Shown here one piece after another: positions 1 to 8,447 of a DNA stretch of 64,000 bases; positions within the stretch are counted from its first letter, which is position 1, and each line of letters opens with the position of its first letter. Position numbers and translations under genes: made by a program. A model generated the notes under the pieces. It did no database searches and was not told the DNA's origin. It was given only the letters and a program-made list of their open reading frames with translations. The stretch lies in NCBI RefSeq assembly GCF_017316025.1, contig NZ_JAFLVT010000001.1:76875-140874 (forward strand), read 5' to 3'. The stretch is from Candidatus Enterococcus myersii. GTDB taxonomy: Bacteria; Bacillota; Bacilli; Lactobacillales; Enterococcaceae.

Positions 1-21
1 TGATTCAGACAGTTCTTTTGA

Positions 22-918
22 TTAAATACTATGTTTCACCGATTCATCACTGATTTCTCCAAGTTCAACTTGGATTGTAATATGAGATAAGACAAAATTT
101 TTCGTCAGCTCATGATCCAAGTTCTCCAAAAATTGATTGTTATCTGCTAACGTATCACGACAAACGTGGACTGTTAGTGCATTTTCGGTGGTGCTTAATC
201 CCCAAATATGAAGATCGTGAATGGCTAATACGGTTGGCCTATTTTCAATAAATTTTTTAACTTCATCATAATCTACAGCTTCTGGAACAGCATCTAAAGA
301 TAAGTTCACAGCACCTTTTAGTAATCCCCAAGTACCGATAAAAATAATCCCAGCAATGATTAAACTAATGACAGAATCTAGCCAGAACCAATTGGTAAAT
401 TTAACGATAATAGCTGCTAGGACAACGCCAACAGAAACTAATGTATCAGCTGCCATATGCAAAAAGGCGCCCTTTACATTTAAGTCGTGTTGCTGGTCTT
501 TCATAAAGAGGTAGGCAGTAAAACCATTGATAATAATTCCAACTAAAGCTACTAGAATGACCTTATTTTCAGCAACGGGTTGACTATTTTGCAAACGAGA
601 AATGGCCTCAACTAAGATGCCACCAATAGCCACTAATAAAAAGATAGCATTAAAGAGGGCCGCTAAAATAGAACTGCGTTTGTAGCCGTAAGTTCTAGTT
701 GCTGTTCGTGGACGGGCGCTTAACAAGATTGCGATCCACGAAATAACTAGTCCTAAAACATCACTTAAATTGTGACCAGCATCGGCGACTAAAGACAAAG
801 AGTTGGCCGAAAAACCAAAAATAGTCTCAATTACAACAAATAAGAGATTAATAATAATTCCAATTTTAAAAGCGCGTTTAGTTTTTGTGGTGGGCGTGTG
901 TAAATGATGCTCATGCAT
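22..918 (-). CDS. CDF family divalent metal cation exporter (CzcD/ZitB-like)
   Basis: Cation diffusion facilitator that probably exports Zn2+ or a similar divalent ion in exchange for protons. I start at the ATG at 918 (298 aa) because GGAGGT lies 7 nt upstream; the longer frame from 957 has no ribosome binding site. The N-terminus is His-rich (MHEHHLH). Six membrane segments follow. The metal-site motif HNLSD near the end of TM2 (preceded by VADAG) and HMAAD in TM5 are the paired HxxxD sites of the family. A soluble C-terminal domain (about residues 205-290) ends the protein. It is divergent from the sortase-like gene and sits behind a long palindrome at 985-1018 that could be its operator. 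The metal is inferred from family only. Confidence 0.88.
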   Translation of the reverse strand: MHEHHLHTPTTKTKRAFKIGIIINLLFVVIETIFGFSANSLSLVADAGHNLSDVLGLVISWIAILLSARPRTATRTYGYKRSSILAALFNAIFLLVAIGGILVEAISRLQNSQPVAENKVILVALVGIIINGFTAYLFMKDQQHDLNVKGAFLHMAADTLVSVGVVLAAIIVKFTNWFWLDSVISLIIAGIIFIGTWGLLKGAVNLSLDAVPEAVDYDEVKKFIENRPTVLAIHDLHIWGLSTTENALTVHVCRDTLADNNQFLENLDHELTKNFVLSHITIQVELGEISDESVKHSI

Positions 919-984
919 AAGGATGACCTCCAATTTCATTCGATAAATATTAAGCACATTTTTATAAAGAGGTAAAAAATAAAA

Positions 985-1018
985 AACTTACATATGATTG
1001 TTTAATCATATGTAAGTT
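985..1018 (-). promoter_or_regulatory. Perfect 15-bp-arm palindrome upstream of the CDF exporter (operator or leader terminator)
   Basis: Arms AACTTACATATGATT (985-999) and AATCATATGTAAGTT (1004-1018) are exact inverted repeats around GTTT. It contains TATGA-N8-TCATA, the spacing of operators bound by ArsR/SmtB-type (CzrA) metal sensors, which often control CDF exporters. On the minus strand the hairpin is followed by TTTTTTATTTTTT, so it could equally be an intrinsic terminator or attenuator in the exporter leader. No minus-strand gene lies upstream that would need a terminator here. No ArsR gene is visible in the window. Confidence 0.5.
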
Positions 1019-1403
1019 GATTTTAACACAACCAATTAAATTGTGCGAATAATACTCTACCCTTTAACTGGTGTATTTAGATAAACAGAGTAACAGCAAT
1101 TACAGGTCAGAAGCCAAATTTTTTGAAAGACAATTCAAGCCAATGTCTCTAGCCCCAAAATCCGCTGAATAAAAAACATACGTTACATTAAAATAATGAA
1201 ATAGGTATTAATTAAATGACGTAATTGTGTTCATAAAATGAGGGTTATTTAATTGAAAAAAGAGTGCATATAAGGTAACTTAATGAGACGATAGCCTTTA
1301 TAATAATGGTGAATAGCAATGGGAAAATAATATTATTTTATTCTTTGAAAATAATAAAATTTATTTTTTGTGACCATAAAAAAACAAGCAGAGAGGTTGA
1401 AGG
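1019..1403. other. AT-rich intergenic region, no gene seen
   Basis: About 385 nt without a convincing reading frame. The only structure I see is an A+T-only hairpin near 1340-1370 (ATTTTATT pairing with AATAAAAT) followed by a T-rich stretch, just upstream of the sortase-like gene. No clear promoter was identified. Confidence 0.5.
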
Positions 1404-1415
1404 GTGGTGGAACTC

Positions 1416-2535
1416 ATGAAAAAACGCGAATTGCTACTGGCGAGTTTAACGTTGCTTTGTCTGATAGTTGTTAGTATTAGCTTTTTTAAAGTTTATGCAA
1501 GTGCCCAGCGACGCTTGGATCAAGTATTAGTCGAAAATGTAACATTTGACGCTAGCGCCAAAGAAGTTGTGAGTAAAGAGGCATTGCTTGTCGCTGCCCA
1601 TATCAATAAAATTCCTCAAGTGACAAAAGTAGACGTCCTTAATTTAGAATCTATTCAAGATATGAAGCCAGGAACTTATGAAATCATCGTTAAGATATAT
1701 ATTCAATTTGATGAAGTTATAACCCGCAAGATTACACTTCAAATACGCGACAGAACAAAACCCGTCATTAGACAAAAGAAAGCCCTAATTATTCCACACA
1801 ATGCCAAGATTGATTGGGCGGACTATTTCTCAATTTATGACACGGTTGATGGGATCATTTCCTTAGATAAAAGTAAAATTAGCGCAGTTGATACAAATAA
1901 AGTTGGTAAGCAGACTGTCGTAATAAGCACAAAAGATCAGGCAGGAAATACTGCTAAAAAAGAAGTAGTAGTAGAAATTGTTTCCAGCACGAGTAGTCAC
2001 GCGGAAAAATTAGAACAGCCACTGTCTCTTCAAAATAGTTTGAAAAAGACAACAGCACCCAATACGGCAAAAACGCCACAAAAAGAAAGTTCTGCTGAGA
2101 ATCTAGCTTCACCTACAACAAAGGCTGATTTGAAGTCACCTGACAAGTTCACTTCAGTTATCCAGTTTAACGGTCAGACAATTTCTTATTCGCATGCGAC
2201 AGGTGCTAATTCTGCTCCTGATGAAGGAGCCGCTACTTGGCTTGGAAAAGGGCTTGTGGACGATAGTGCACCAACACATTTTATTGGACATAATCCCGGT
2301 GATTTTGCGACGGTAATGGAGCTTTATGTAGGAGCGCCGATTCACTGTTTATGATGATAATGGTAAGCAAAAAACATATCATGTGTACGAGGTCGTTGAT
2401 GTGACGGATGAAGGATATAATGCCAATGACTTAAAAGACGACGTTTTACCACGCATGTTAGATGAAAAAGGTGAACGGATTAGTTTACAAACTTGTATTA
2501 ATGATCATATCAATCGTTGTGTGCTAGCCCGCTAG
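1416..2535 (+). pseudogene. Sortase-like protein with Ig-like domain, interrupted by a single-base frameshift
   Basis: The first frame (start ATG 1416, alternative GTG 1404) encodes a signal anchor (about residues 6-28), an Ig-like domain with the DxTxP...DxAGN pattern (about 110-190), a low-complexity Ser/Thr/Lys linker, and the first part of a sortase barrel with the catalytic-His motif FIGHNPG. It then stops at 2352-2354. Shifting by one base at about 2343 (an extra C in ATTCACTG) restores a frame that continues to TAG at 2533 and supplies the rest of the barrel, including the catalytic Cys in SLQTC and the C-terminal Arg in INRCVLAR. His, Cys and Arg of a sortase are therefore all present but split over two frames. 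It is either a recent inactivating mutation or a sequencing error. Confidence 0.75.
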
Positions 2536-2587
2536 AAAAATAAAAAAACGACGTGGATGAATTTTACTCTGGATTTTTTCTCATAAA

Positions 2588-2663
2588 AAAATACCTAAAG
2601 ATATCAGCATTACCAGCTTATAAGCTCGTAACACTAGAAATCTTTAGGTATTATTTGTTTTTT
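2588..2663. terminator. Bidirectional terminator-like hairpin between convergent genes
   Basis: AATACCTAAAGAT (2590-2602) pairs perfectly with ATCTTTAGGTATT (2640-2652) around a loop holding a smaller hairpin (AGCTTATAAGCT). A-rich sequence precedes and T-rich sequence follows, suiting termination from both the sortase-like gene and the stress-protein gene. Confidence 0.7.
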
Positions 2664-2695
2664 AAGGAATGCAACACGAAAACACGGACTGTTGC

Positions 2696-3169
2696 TTATT
2701 CTTTTTCTTCTTTGACAACTTTGTTATTTAAGTCAGTCCGGACAACTAAAACATCACAAGGTGCGTTACGGATAACATATTCAGAAACAGAACCGATAAA
2801 AAGACGCTCTACTGCATTTAACCCGGTAGCCCCTAACATAATTAGATCTACGTTGTGTTCTTGTGGCAATTGTTTTGCAATGATAGGTTTTGGTGCACCA
2901 TATTCAATAACGGTATTAATATCATGGCATTCTTGTTCTTTTGCATAATCGGTATAATCTGCTAATGTTTGTTTTGCCATTTCTGTGGCCTGTTCAGCTA
3001 ACATACCATCAAAAGAGGAAACTGTTTGAAAAGCTCTTGTATCAATAACGTGGGCAATTAATAGTTTTGCCTCGTTTCGCTTTGCTACATTGACAGCTTT
3101 TTTGAAGGCAAGTTCAGCTTCACTAGAACCATCGACTGCCACCATAATTGTTTTATATTGTTGTAACAT
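2696..3169 (-). CDS. Universal stress protein, UspA family
   Basis: Single-domain UspA protein of 157 aa, usual for the family. The N-terminal strand reads TIMVAVDGSSEAELAF, and the ATP-binding signature G-x2-G-x9-G-S is present (GATG...GSVSEYV) near residues 123-137, so it should be of the ATP-binding type. I use the ATG at 3169, preceded by AAAGGAG at 7-8 nt, rather than the GTG at 3178. Its biochemical role is not predictable; homologues are induced by stress and starvation. A palindrome TACAAT-N3-ATTGTA lies upstream at 3223-3237. In lactobacilli a usp gene, 6S RNA and rarA are commonly neighbours, which fits here. Confidence 0.9.
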   Translation of the reverse strand: MLQQYKTIMVAVDGSSEAELAFKKAVNVAKRNEAKLLIAHVIDTRAFQTVSSFDGMLAEQATEMAKQTLADYTDYAKEQECHDINTVIEYGAPKPIIAKQLPQEHNVDLIMLGATGLNAVERLFIGSVSEYVIRNAPCDVLVVRTDLNNKVVKEEKE

Positions 3170-3282
3170 TTTACCCACTCCTTTACATTTACAACGCCCT
3201 AACTACAAAGCATCTTGTTAGCTACAATTTTATTGTAAACTACTTTAGGTGAATTGCAAAAAAGAAGCTATCAAAATCAGAA

Positions 3283-3555
3283 TTATTTTTTGAGTGATTT
3301 TGCTAGCTTTAGACTAAAACTTGCTGCAAGTATAAGGACAAGAAAAATATAAAGCAAAATAATGATTTTTAAATTGATGATTGCTGCAATGAAGCCCAAA
3401 ATACCAAAGGTTAAATAGAAGTGACCATAGGTTTTTAAAAAGCTCGGAATTTCCTCTTGTATTAATAATGGGGTTAATAATTGCGGTTTTTTCAATAAAA
3501 CATAACTTAAAAGTAATAACAATAAAGCAAATAAAATGACTAAAACACGAATCAT
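3283..3555 (-). CDS. Small hypothetical membrane protein, three predicted TM segments
   Basis: A 90-aa protein starting at the ATG at 3555, with GGAG 9 nt upstream; the frame also opens at 3570 but without a ribosome binding site. Three hydrophobic segments at about residues 1-20, 40-58 and 60-80 make up most of the protein, and the tail is basic (LKLAKSLKK). I do not recognise a named family. It lies between the stress-protein gene and the probable 6S RNA gene, all on the minus strand. Confidence 0.65.
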   Translation of the reverse strand: MIRVLVILFALLLLLLSYVLLKKPQLLTPLLIQEEIPSFLKTYGHFYLTFGILGFIAAIINLKIIILLYIFLVLILAASFSLKLAKSLKK

Positions 3556-3582
3556 AAAAGTAAACTCCATTTCTAAGCTAAA

Positions 3583-3614
3583 AATAAAAGCCGTCTGTCA
3601 AAAGACAGGCGGCT
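3583..3614 (-). terminator. Intrinsic terminator of the probable 6S RNA
   Basis: On the minus strand GCCGCCTGTC pairs with GACAGACGGC around TTTT and is followed by TTTTATTTTT. One base pair is a G-T wobble. Confidence 0.85.
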
Positions 3615-3765
3615 ACATTCATAAAGAATGGGTAATATCCGTAGATGCCGTTATTCGTCCCATAGTATTGATCCCGCAATTTCTAGCAGGTGGGTTCCAC
3701 GGTTTAAGTATCGAACTACCAAAAGAAAAGGCATGTTACCAACTCACACACAGGACGGATCCCAA
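3588..3765 (-). ncRNA. ssrS: Probable 6S RNA (ssrS)
   Basis: A gene-free stretch between the small membrane protein gene and rarA reads on the minus strand as an independent structured transcript. A promoter-like TTGACC (3785-3790) lies 15-17 nt from TATATT/TATTGG. ATCCGT near the 5' end pairs with ACGGAT at 3637-3642, flanking GGG/CCC add to this closing stem, and internal ATGCC/GGCAT and TAGT-GAT/ATC-ACTA stems form a rod with a central bubble. A strong terminator (3590-3613, arms GCCGTCTGTC/GACAGGCGGC, then a T-run) ends it. Length about 180 nt and the usp-ssrS-rarA order known from lactobacilli suggest 6S RNA, which binds sigma-A RNA polymerase. The identity is inferred from synteny and fold, without a covariance-model search. 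Confidence 0.6.
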
Positions 3766-3894
3766 TATATCAATAAAAATGTTCGGTCAACACACAAAAA
3801 GGATAACTCGTACATCACAGAATTCCCACTTACATAGTAGCATAGGGGGACAAAAGTAGCAACCAGATTGCTTTTGTTTTTGTAATCGCTATCT

Positions 3895-5196
3895 TTAACT
3901 ATCTGACAGCTTTTTGGTTTGTCGCCTTTTATGCTGCCAATCTTTGATACGATAATATTGTTGGCCTAATGCTTGTTCATATTTTCCCGATGCTTTAGGG
4001 TGATAATAATGCGCGTCTTTGATTTTATCGGGGAGATACTGTTGATTAACCCAAAAATCTTCGAAGTTGTGGGGATATTGATAACCCACTCCCCGCTCTA
4101 AATCTTTTGCCCCTTTGTAGTGACTGTCCCGTAAGTGATCGGGAACATCCCCTGTAGCTCCTGTTCTAATATCAGTAATGGCAGCATCAAGAGCGGCATA
4201 AGCAGAATTTGATTTAGGCGATAAACATAAATCAACGACACAATCTGCTAGTGGAATTCGTGCTTCTGGCAGACCAAGACGTTCAGCCGCTAAAACCGCA
4301 TTGACAGTCCGTGCCGCAGCGGCGGGATTTGCTAAGCCAATATCTTCGTAGCCAATAACCATTAAGCGGCGACAAATAATCGCTAAATCCCCGGCTTCAA
4401 CTAGCCGTCCTAAATAATGCAGTGCGGCATCCACGTCGCTACCGCGAATTGATTTTTGAAAGGCTGAAATAACATCGTAATGGGCATCACCGTCTTTATC
4501 GTGGGTAAGGGCTTTTCTTTGGATACATTCTTCAATGATACTAAGGGTTAAATGAATTACTCCGTCTTTTTCTGGCGTAGAGCGAACGGCTAGTTCTAGT
4601 CCGTTTAAGGCGCTGCGCAGGTCACCATTGGTAGCGCGGGATAAATGAAGGCGTGCGTCTTCATCAATTTTAACAGGAAAATCTCCTAAGCCTCGTTTAG
4701 AATCACTTAACGCGAGATCGACAGCTTGCAAAATATCAGCTTCTGAAAGGGGTTTGACTTCAAAAATTTGGCATCGACTGCGAATCGCTGGATTAATTGT
4801 AATATAGGGATTTTCAGTTGTAGCACCAATCATAATAATACTGCCGCTTTCTAAATGAGGTAAAAGAAAGTCCTGCTTGGTTTTATCTAGGCGATGGACC
4901 TCATCTAATAATAAAATGACTGTTCCACTCATCTTGGCTTCTTCGGCGACAACTTGTAAATCTTTTTTGGTATCTGTTGCCGCATTTAGCATCCGAAAAG
5001 CGTATTTGGTCGAACCAGCAATTGCTGAGGCAATACTGGTTTTACCAGTTCCAGGTGGTCCATATAAAATCATAGAAGATAACATTTTGGCTTCCACCAT
5101 ACGTCGGATAATTTTGCCTGGGCCTACCAATTGTTGTTGGCCGACCACTTCATCTAAATTACGGGGACGCATGCGAAAAGCAAGTGGCTTTTGCAT
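3895..5196 (-). CDS. rarA: Replication-associated recombination protein RarA (MgsA), AAA+ ATPase
   Basis: RarA/MgsA is a clamp-loader-like AAA+ ATPase that acts at stalled replication forks. At 433 aa the length is normal. The N-terminus (LAFRMRPRNLDEVVGQQ) is the family's conserved start. Walker A is GPPGTGKTS near residue 46, Walker B LLLDEVHR near 95, sensor 1 GATTENP and the arginine-finger region AIRSRCQ follow. The C-terminal half contains the tetramerisation/MgsA region, including DVDAALHYL and YEDIGLANP. The start ATG at 5196 follows GGAGG. It is transcribed toward the probable 6S RNA. Confidence 0.95.
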   Translation of the reverse strand: MQKPLAFRMRPRNLDEVVGQQQLVGPGKIIRRMVEAKMLSSMILYGPPGTGKTSIASAIAGSTKYAFRMLNAATDTKKDLQVVAEEAKMSGTVILLLDEVHRLDKTKQDFLLPHLESGSIIMIGATTENPYITINPAIRSRCQIFEVKPLSEADILQAVDLALSDSKRGLGDFPVKIDEDARLHLSRATNGDLRSALNGLELAVRSTPEKDGVIHLTLSIIEECIQRKALTHDKDGDAHYDVISAFQKSIRGSDVDAALHYLGRLVEAGDLAIICRRLMVIGYEDIGLANPAAAARTVNAVLAAERLGLPEARIPLADCVVDLCLSPKSNSAYAALDAAITDIRTGATGDVPDHLRDSHYKGAKDLERGVGYQYPHNFEDFWVNQQYLPDKIKDAHYYHPKASGKYEQALGQQYYRIKDWQHKRRQTKKLSDS

Positions 5197-5540
5197 GAGA
5201 GCAAGCCTCCTTTGTAGGGTTTATAGTGTGTTGTAAGCTAAAATGCAGCTCTTTAAAAAATAGTGTTGCTAACTTTTTGATCCCGTATCCCATGCCAATT
5301 TTTTTGAAATTTTGAAAACATGCAACAGACAAAAAACGTCAGAATAGGGGGATATTTTTTTAAAGAGAAATTCGCTAGTTTGGCTTTTTCTGTTTTTTTT
5401 AGAATACAATATAGGATGGTTAAAGTATAACATAGCTTTTTGACAATTAAATCTTTTGAAATTGTGGAAAATCCTTAAAAACCAACTGATTTCATGGTCA
5501 GAAGCAGGTCTTTTGTGTACAATGAGGGAAGGTGAATGAG
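5197..5540. other. Divergent intergenic region between rarA and the DNA glycosylase gene
   Basis: About 340 nt without a convincing gene. A TTGACA-like hexamer occurs near 5438 with no good -10 at the right distance. A TGGTCA-N17-TACAAT pair lies directly upstream of the glycosylase gene, but it would leave almost no leader. A minus-strand frame at 5269-5562 has no ribosome binding site or recognisable content. Confidence 0.4.
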
Positions 5541-6173
5541 ATGAGTACATTAAATGAAGCACAAGAAATTTTTAATACAAAAACGACGCCGGAAATTGCT
5601 GAGTATTTGATTGGGATGTATGTAGAAAATGTGACGCCAAAAGGAACTACTGGTGGTTATATCGTCGACTGTGAAGCTTACCTAGGTCCAGAAGATGAAG
5701 CTGCCCATAGTTATGGCATGCGCAAAACACCACGAGTTCGTGCGATGTATGAAAAAGCGGGCTCGATTTATTTGTATACCATGCATACCCATTTAATTTT
5801 GAATATGGTCACTCAAAAGCCCGGTATTCCTCAAGGGGTCATGATCAGAGGGATTGAACCGGCGGCGGGCATTTCATTAATGCAAGCAAATCGTGGTGGC
5901 AAATACGGCCCAGAAATTAGTAATGGTCCAGGAAAATTAGTGGCTGCTTTAGGGATTAGCAAAGATTTATATGGCGATTCGATTTTTTCGAGTCCGTTGC
6001 ATCTTGTGCCGAGTAAAAAGCGAGAACCCAAAGAAATTTTACGCTTGCCACGTATCGGCATTCCCAATAAAGGAAAGTGGACGCAGATGCCATTGCGTTA
6101 TGCACTTGCCGGCAATCCTTATATTTCACAACAAAAGAAAGCTAAAATTACAGAAGATTGGGGCTGGAAATAG
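5541..6173 (+). CDS. DNA-3-methyladenine glycosylase, AAG/MPG family
   Basis: Base-excision repair glycosylase that removes alkylated purines such as 3-methyladenine. The 210-aa protein carries the family motif VDCEAYLGPEDEAAHSYG near residues 44-61, whose Glu is the expected catalytic base, and later YLYTMHTHLILN and the conserved MIRGIEP. The start is the ATG at 5541, with a GGAAGGTG ribosome binding site, rather than the upstream GTG at 5532. The DUF3013 gene begins 2 nt after its stop, so the two are probably co-transcribed. Confidence 0.93.
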   Translation: MSTLNEAQEIFNTKTTPEIAEYLIGMYVENVTPKGTTGGYIVDCEAYLGPEDEAAHSYGMRKTPRVRAMYEKAGSIYLYTMHTHLILNMVTQKPGIPQGVMIRGIEPAAGISLMQANRGGKYGPEISNGPGKLVAALGISKDLYGDSIFSSPLHLVPSKKREPKEILRLPRIGIPNKGKWTQMPLRYALAGNPYISQQKKAKITEDWGWK

Positions 6174-6175
6174 AA

Positions 6176-6655
6176 ATGAAAACCAATATTTTAACTTATT
6201 TAGATGAAGCACTAACCAAAAAAATTCCCGATTATGATGTTGCACTAGATTGGGATAAGAAAAATCATACCATTGAGATTGTCCTGCGACTTTTTGCTGA
6301 AAATAAGGCAAAACTAACAATTGATGATGCAGCTGGAGTGGAATCAGAAGAAGAAATTATTGAATTTGAGGATGGTATTTTATTATTTAATCCACAAAAA
6401 TCAAAATTTGAGGAAACAGACTATTTAGCTGTCTTGCCCTATGAAGGAAAAAAGGGAATGCCAAAAGCGATGTTAGATGGTTTAGTAGATTATTTACAAT
6501 TGGTTTTAGACGAGGGGCAAAGTGATTTGCTGGATTTTTTGGCGGATGAAACAGCAGAAGTTTTTGCACTAACTTTTGATCATGACGTCTTATTTTCTAT
6601 CATGAACAGCTATAAAAAAGATGGGGATAGTTATATTTCCTATCCTGCTTATTAA
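6176..6655 (+). CDS. DUF3013 family protein
   Basis: A 159-aa acidic soluble protein of the DUF3013 family found in enterococci, streptococci and lactococci; no function is known to me. The start ATG at 6176 lies 2 nt after the glycosylase stop and within reach of GGGG/GGA in the end of that gene. No signal peptide or membrane segment is seen; the sequence is rich in Glu/Asp (ESEEEIIEFEDGI near residue 57). In relatives it is also found just before prmA. Confidence 0.8.
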   Translation: MKTNILTYLDEALTKKIPDYDVALDWDKKNHTIEIVLRLFAENKAKLTIDDAAGVESEEEIIEFEDGILLFNPQKSKFEETDYLAVLPYEGKKGMPKAMLDGLVDYLQLVLDEGQSDLLDFLADETAEVFALTFDHDVLFSIMNSYKKDGDSYISYPAY

Positions 6656-6739
6656 TATAGTTAAAAACAGGCAAGAATAACTGATTTTAGTGACTGTTTG
6701 TAACAGCTATTGCGAAAACTTTTATAAAGGAGCACAAAA

Positions 6740-7687
6740 ATGAAATGGAATGAAATTAAAGTGGAAACAGCTAGTGAAGCGGTGGAAGCTGTAGCAAATA
6801 TTTTAATGGAGGCTGGCGCTAGCGGAGTTGCGATTGAAGATAGTTTGGATGCAGAATATTTTCAATCTGACGCTTTTGGTGAATTGTTAGACAAAGAAAA
6901 CTTTACTAAGTTAGATAAAGGAGCAGCGACAGTTCAAGCCTATTTTCCCGAAACGACATTTTTACCAGAAATATTGCCTTTTATCAAAGACCAGATTAAT
7001 AAATTACCGGAATTTGGTTTAGCTATTGGGGCAAATATTGTTACGACGAGTGAAGTTTCTGAGCAAGATTGGGCAACAGCTTGGAAAAAATATTATCATC
7101 CAGTGCGGGTCACACGTTTTCTAACCATCGTGCCCCAGTGGGAAGAATATACAGCTTTAATGCCGGAAGAAAAAATTATAACATTAGATCCAGGCATGGC
7201 TTTTGGGACAGGGACACACCCAACGACTAATTTAACTTTGCAAGCATTGGAAATGACGTTGCGCGGTGGCGAAACGCTGCTGGATGTGGGGACAGGTTCT
7301 GGTGTATTGAGTATAGCCAGCAAGTTTTTGGGCGCAAATGACGTTCATGCTTTTGATTTAGATGAAGTAGCTGTACGCGCGGCCCAAGAAAATATGGACT
7401 TAAACCCAGTTGCAAAAGATGTTCAAGTAAGTGCCAATGATTTATTAAATGGCGTAGAAATTCAAGCTGATGTTATCGTTGCCAATATTTTAGCTGATAT
7501 TATCATCAAAATGATTCCAGATGCCAACCGTTTATTAAAATCCGATGGAACATTGATTGTCTCTGGCATTATTGAAGATAAAAAAGATGAAGTGCTGGAA
7601 GTCTTATTCACTTATGGCTTTTATGTAGCGCAAATTTTGCAGCAAAAAGATTGGTTTGCGATTATTTTGAAAAAAGAGGAAGTTTAA
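6740..7687 (+). CDS. prmA: Ribosomal protein L11 methyltransferase PrmA
   Basis: PrmA uses S-adenosylmethionine to methylate ribosomal protein L11. At 315 aa the length is typical for Firmicutes. The N-terminal substrate-recognition domain (1-115) precedes a Rossmann methyltransferase domain with the SAM loop LLDVGTGSGVLSI near residue 178 and the NILADII motif near 247 (NxL in place of NPPY, as usual in PrmA). The ATG at 6740 follows AAAGGAGC. The rsmE start follows the stop by 1 nt, an arrangement conserved across Firmicutes. Confidence 0.95.
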   Translation: MKWNEIKVETASEAVEAVANILMEAGASGVAIEDSLDAEYFQSDAFGELLDKENFTKLDKGAATVQAYFPETTFLPEILPFIKDQINKLPEFGLAIGANIVTTSEVSEQDWATAWKKYYHPVRVTRFLTIVPQWEEYTALMPEEKIITLDPGMAFGTGTHPTTNLTLQALEMTLRGGETLLDVGTGSGVLSIASKFLGANDVHAFDLDEVAVRAAQENMDLNPVAKDVQVSANDLLNGVEIQADVIVANILADIIIKMIPDANRLLKSDGTLIVSGIIEDKKDEVLEVLFTYGFYVAQILQQKDWFAIILKKEEV

Positions 7688-7688
7688 G

Positions 7689-8435
7689 ATGCAACGCTAC
7701 TTTATTTCCGCGCCATATCAAAGCGGTGAAATCCGGTTAGCAGGGGAAGCTTTTCATCATATGATTCGTGTCATGCGGATGAAGCCAGCAGAAGAAGTAT
7801 ATCTGGTTTATGAAGATCAGATTGCTATTATTGCCCAAATCACCGCCGTCGAAGAAAATACGGTCGTTTTAAGGGAAGTCGCTAAAGAAATGCAAAATAA
7901 AGAGTTACCTCTTTTGGTTACGATTGCCAGTGGTTATCCAAAAGGCGATAAGTTGGAATGGATTGTCCAAAAAGGAACTGAACTGGGTGCCTATGAATTT
8001 ATTGGCTTTCCTGCTCAAAGTTCGGTTGTAAAATGGGATGAAAAAAAACTAGCAAAGAAAAAACAACGTTTAACAAAAATTGCCCAAGAAGCTGCTGAGC
8101 AATCACAACGGCAATTAACGCCAAATGTAGAACTTTTAGCTAATGAAGGGCAATTGTGGGATAGATTAGCAGAATACGACGGAATTGTCGTAGCTTATGA
8201 AGAGTCTGCTAAAGAAGGGGAAAAGGCCCAATTGGTTCAAATTTTGCAAGAATTGCCAGCTGGCAGCCGGTTACTTGCAATTTTTGGCCCAGAAGGTGGG
8301 ATTACACCTAGTGAAATAGAAAAAATGCGTGCAGCTGGTGGTAAATTATGCGGTCTAGGTCCACGGATTTTACGAACAGAAACAGCCCCCTTATACTTAC
8401 TAAGTGCGATTAGTTATCAGTGGGAATTATTGTAA
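7689..8435 (+). CDS. rsmE: 16S rRNA (uracil1498-N3)-methyltransferase RsmE
   Basis: SPOUT-class methyltransferase that makes m3U1498 in 16S rRNA. The 248-aa protein has the N-terminal PUA-like domain (HHMIRVMRMK near residue 19) and a C-terminal trefoil-knot domain with IFGPEGGITPSE near residue 198 and LGPRILRTETAPLY near 225, the cofactor-binding knot. It is translationally linked to prmA (1 nt gap, AGAGGAAG ribosome binding site in the prmA end) and followed after 12 nt by the DeoC-like gene. Confidence 0.95.
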   Translation: MQRYFISAPYQSGEIRLAGEAFHHMIRVMRMKPAEEVYLVYEDQIAIIAQITAVEENTVVLREVAKEMQNKELPLLVTIASGYPKGDKLEWIVQKGTELGAYEFIGFPAQSSVVKWDEKKLAKKKQRLTKIAQEAAEQSQRQLTPNVELLANEGQLWDRLAEYDGIVVAYEESAKEGEKAQLVQILQELPAGSRLLAIFGPEGGITPSEIEKMRAAGGKLCGLGPRILRTETAPLYLLSAISYQWELL

Positions 8436-8447
8436 AGAGGTGAGCTT

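Noticed and set aside
2553-2948. 131-codon plus-strand frame
   Set aside because: It lies mostly antisense to the universal stress protein gene, whose reading frame and motifs are clear.
3536-3859. Overlapping short plus-strand frames (95-107 codons) upstream of rarA
   Set aside because: They run antisense across the structured minus-strand RNA region, have no ribosome binding site and no recognisable protein content.
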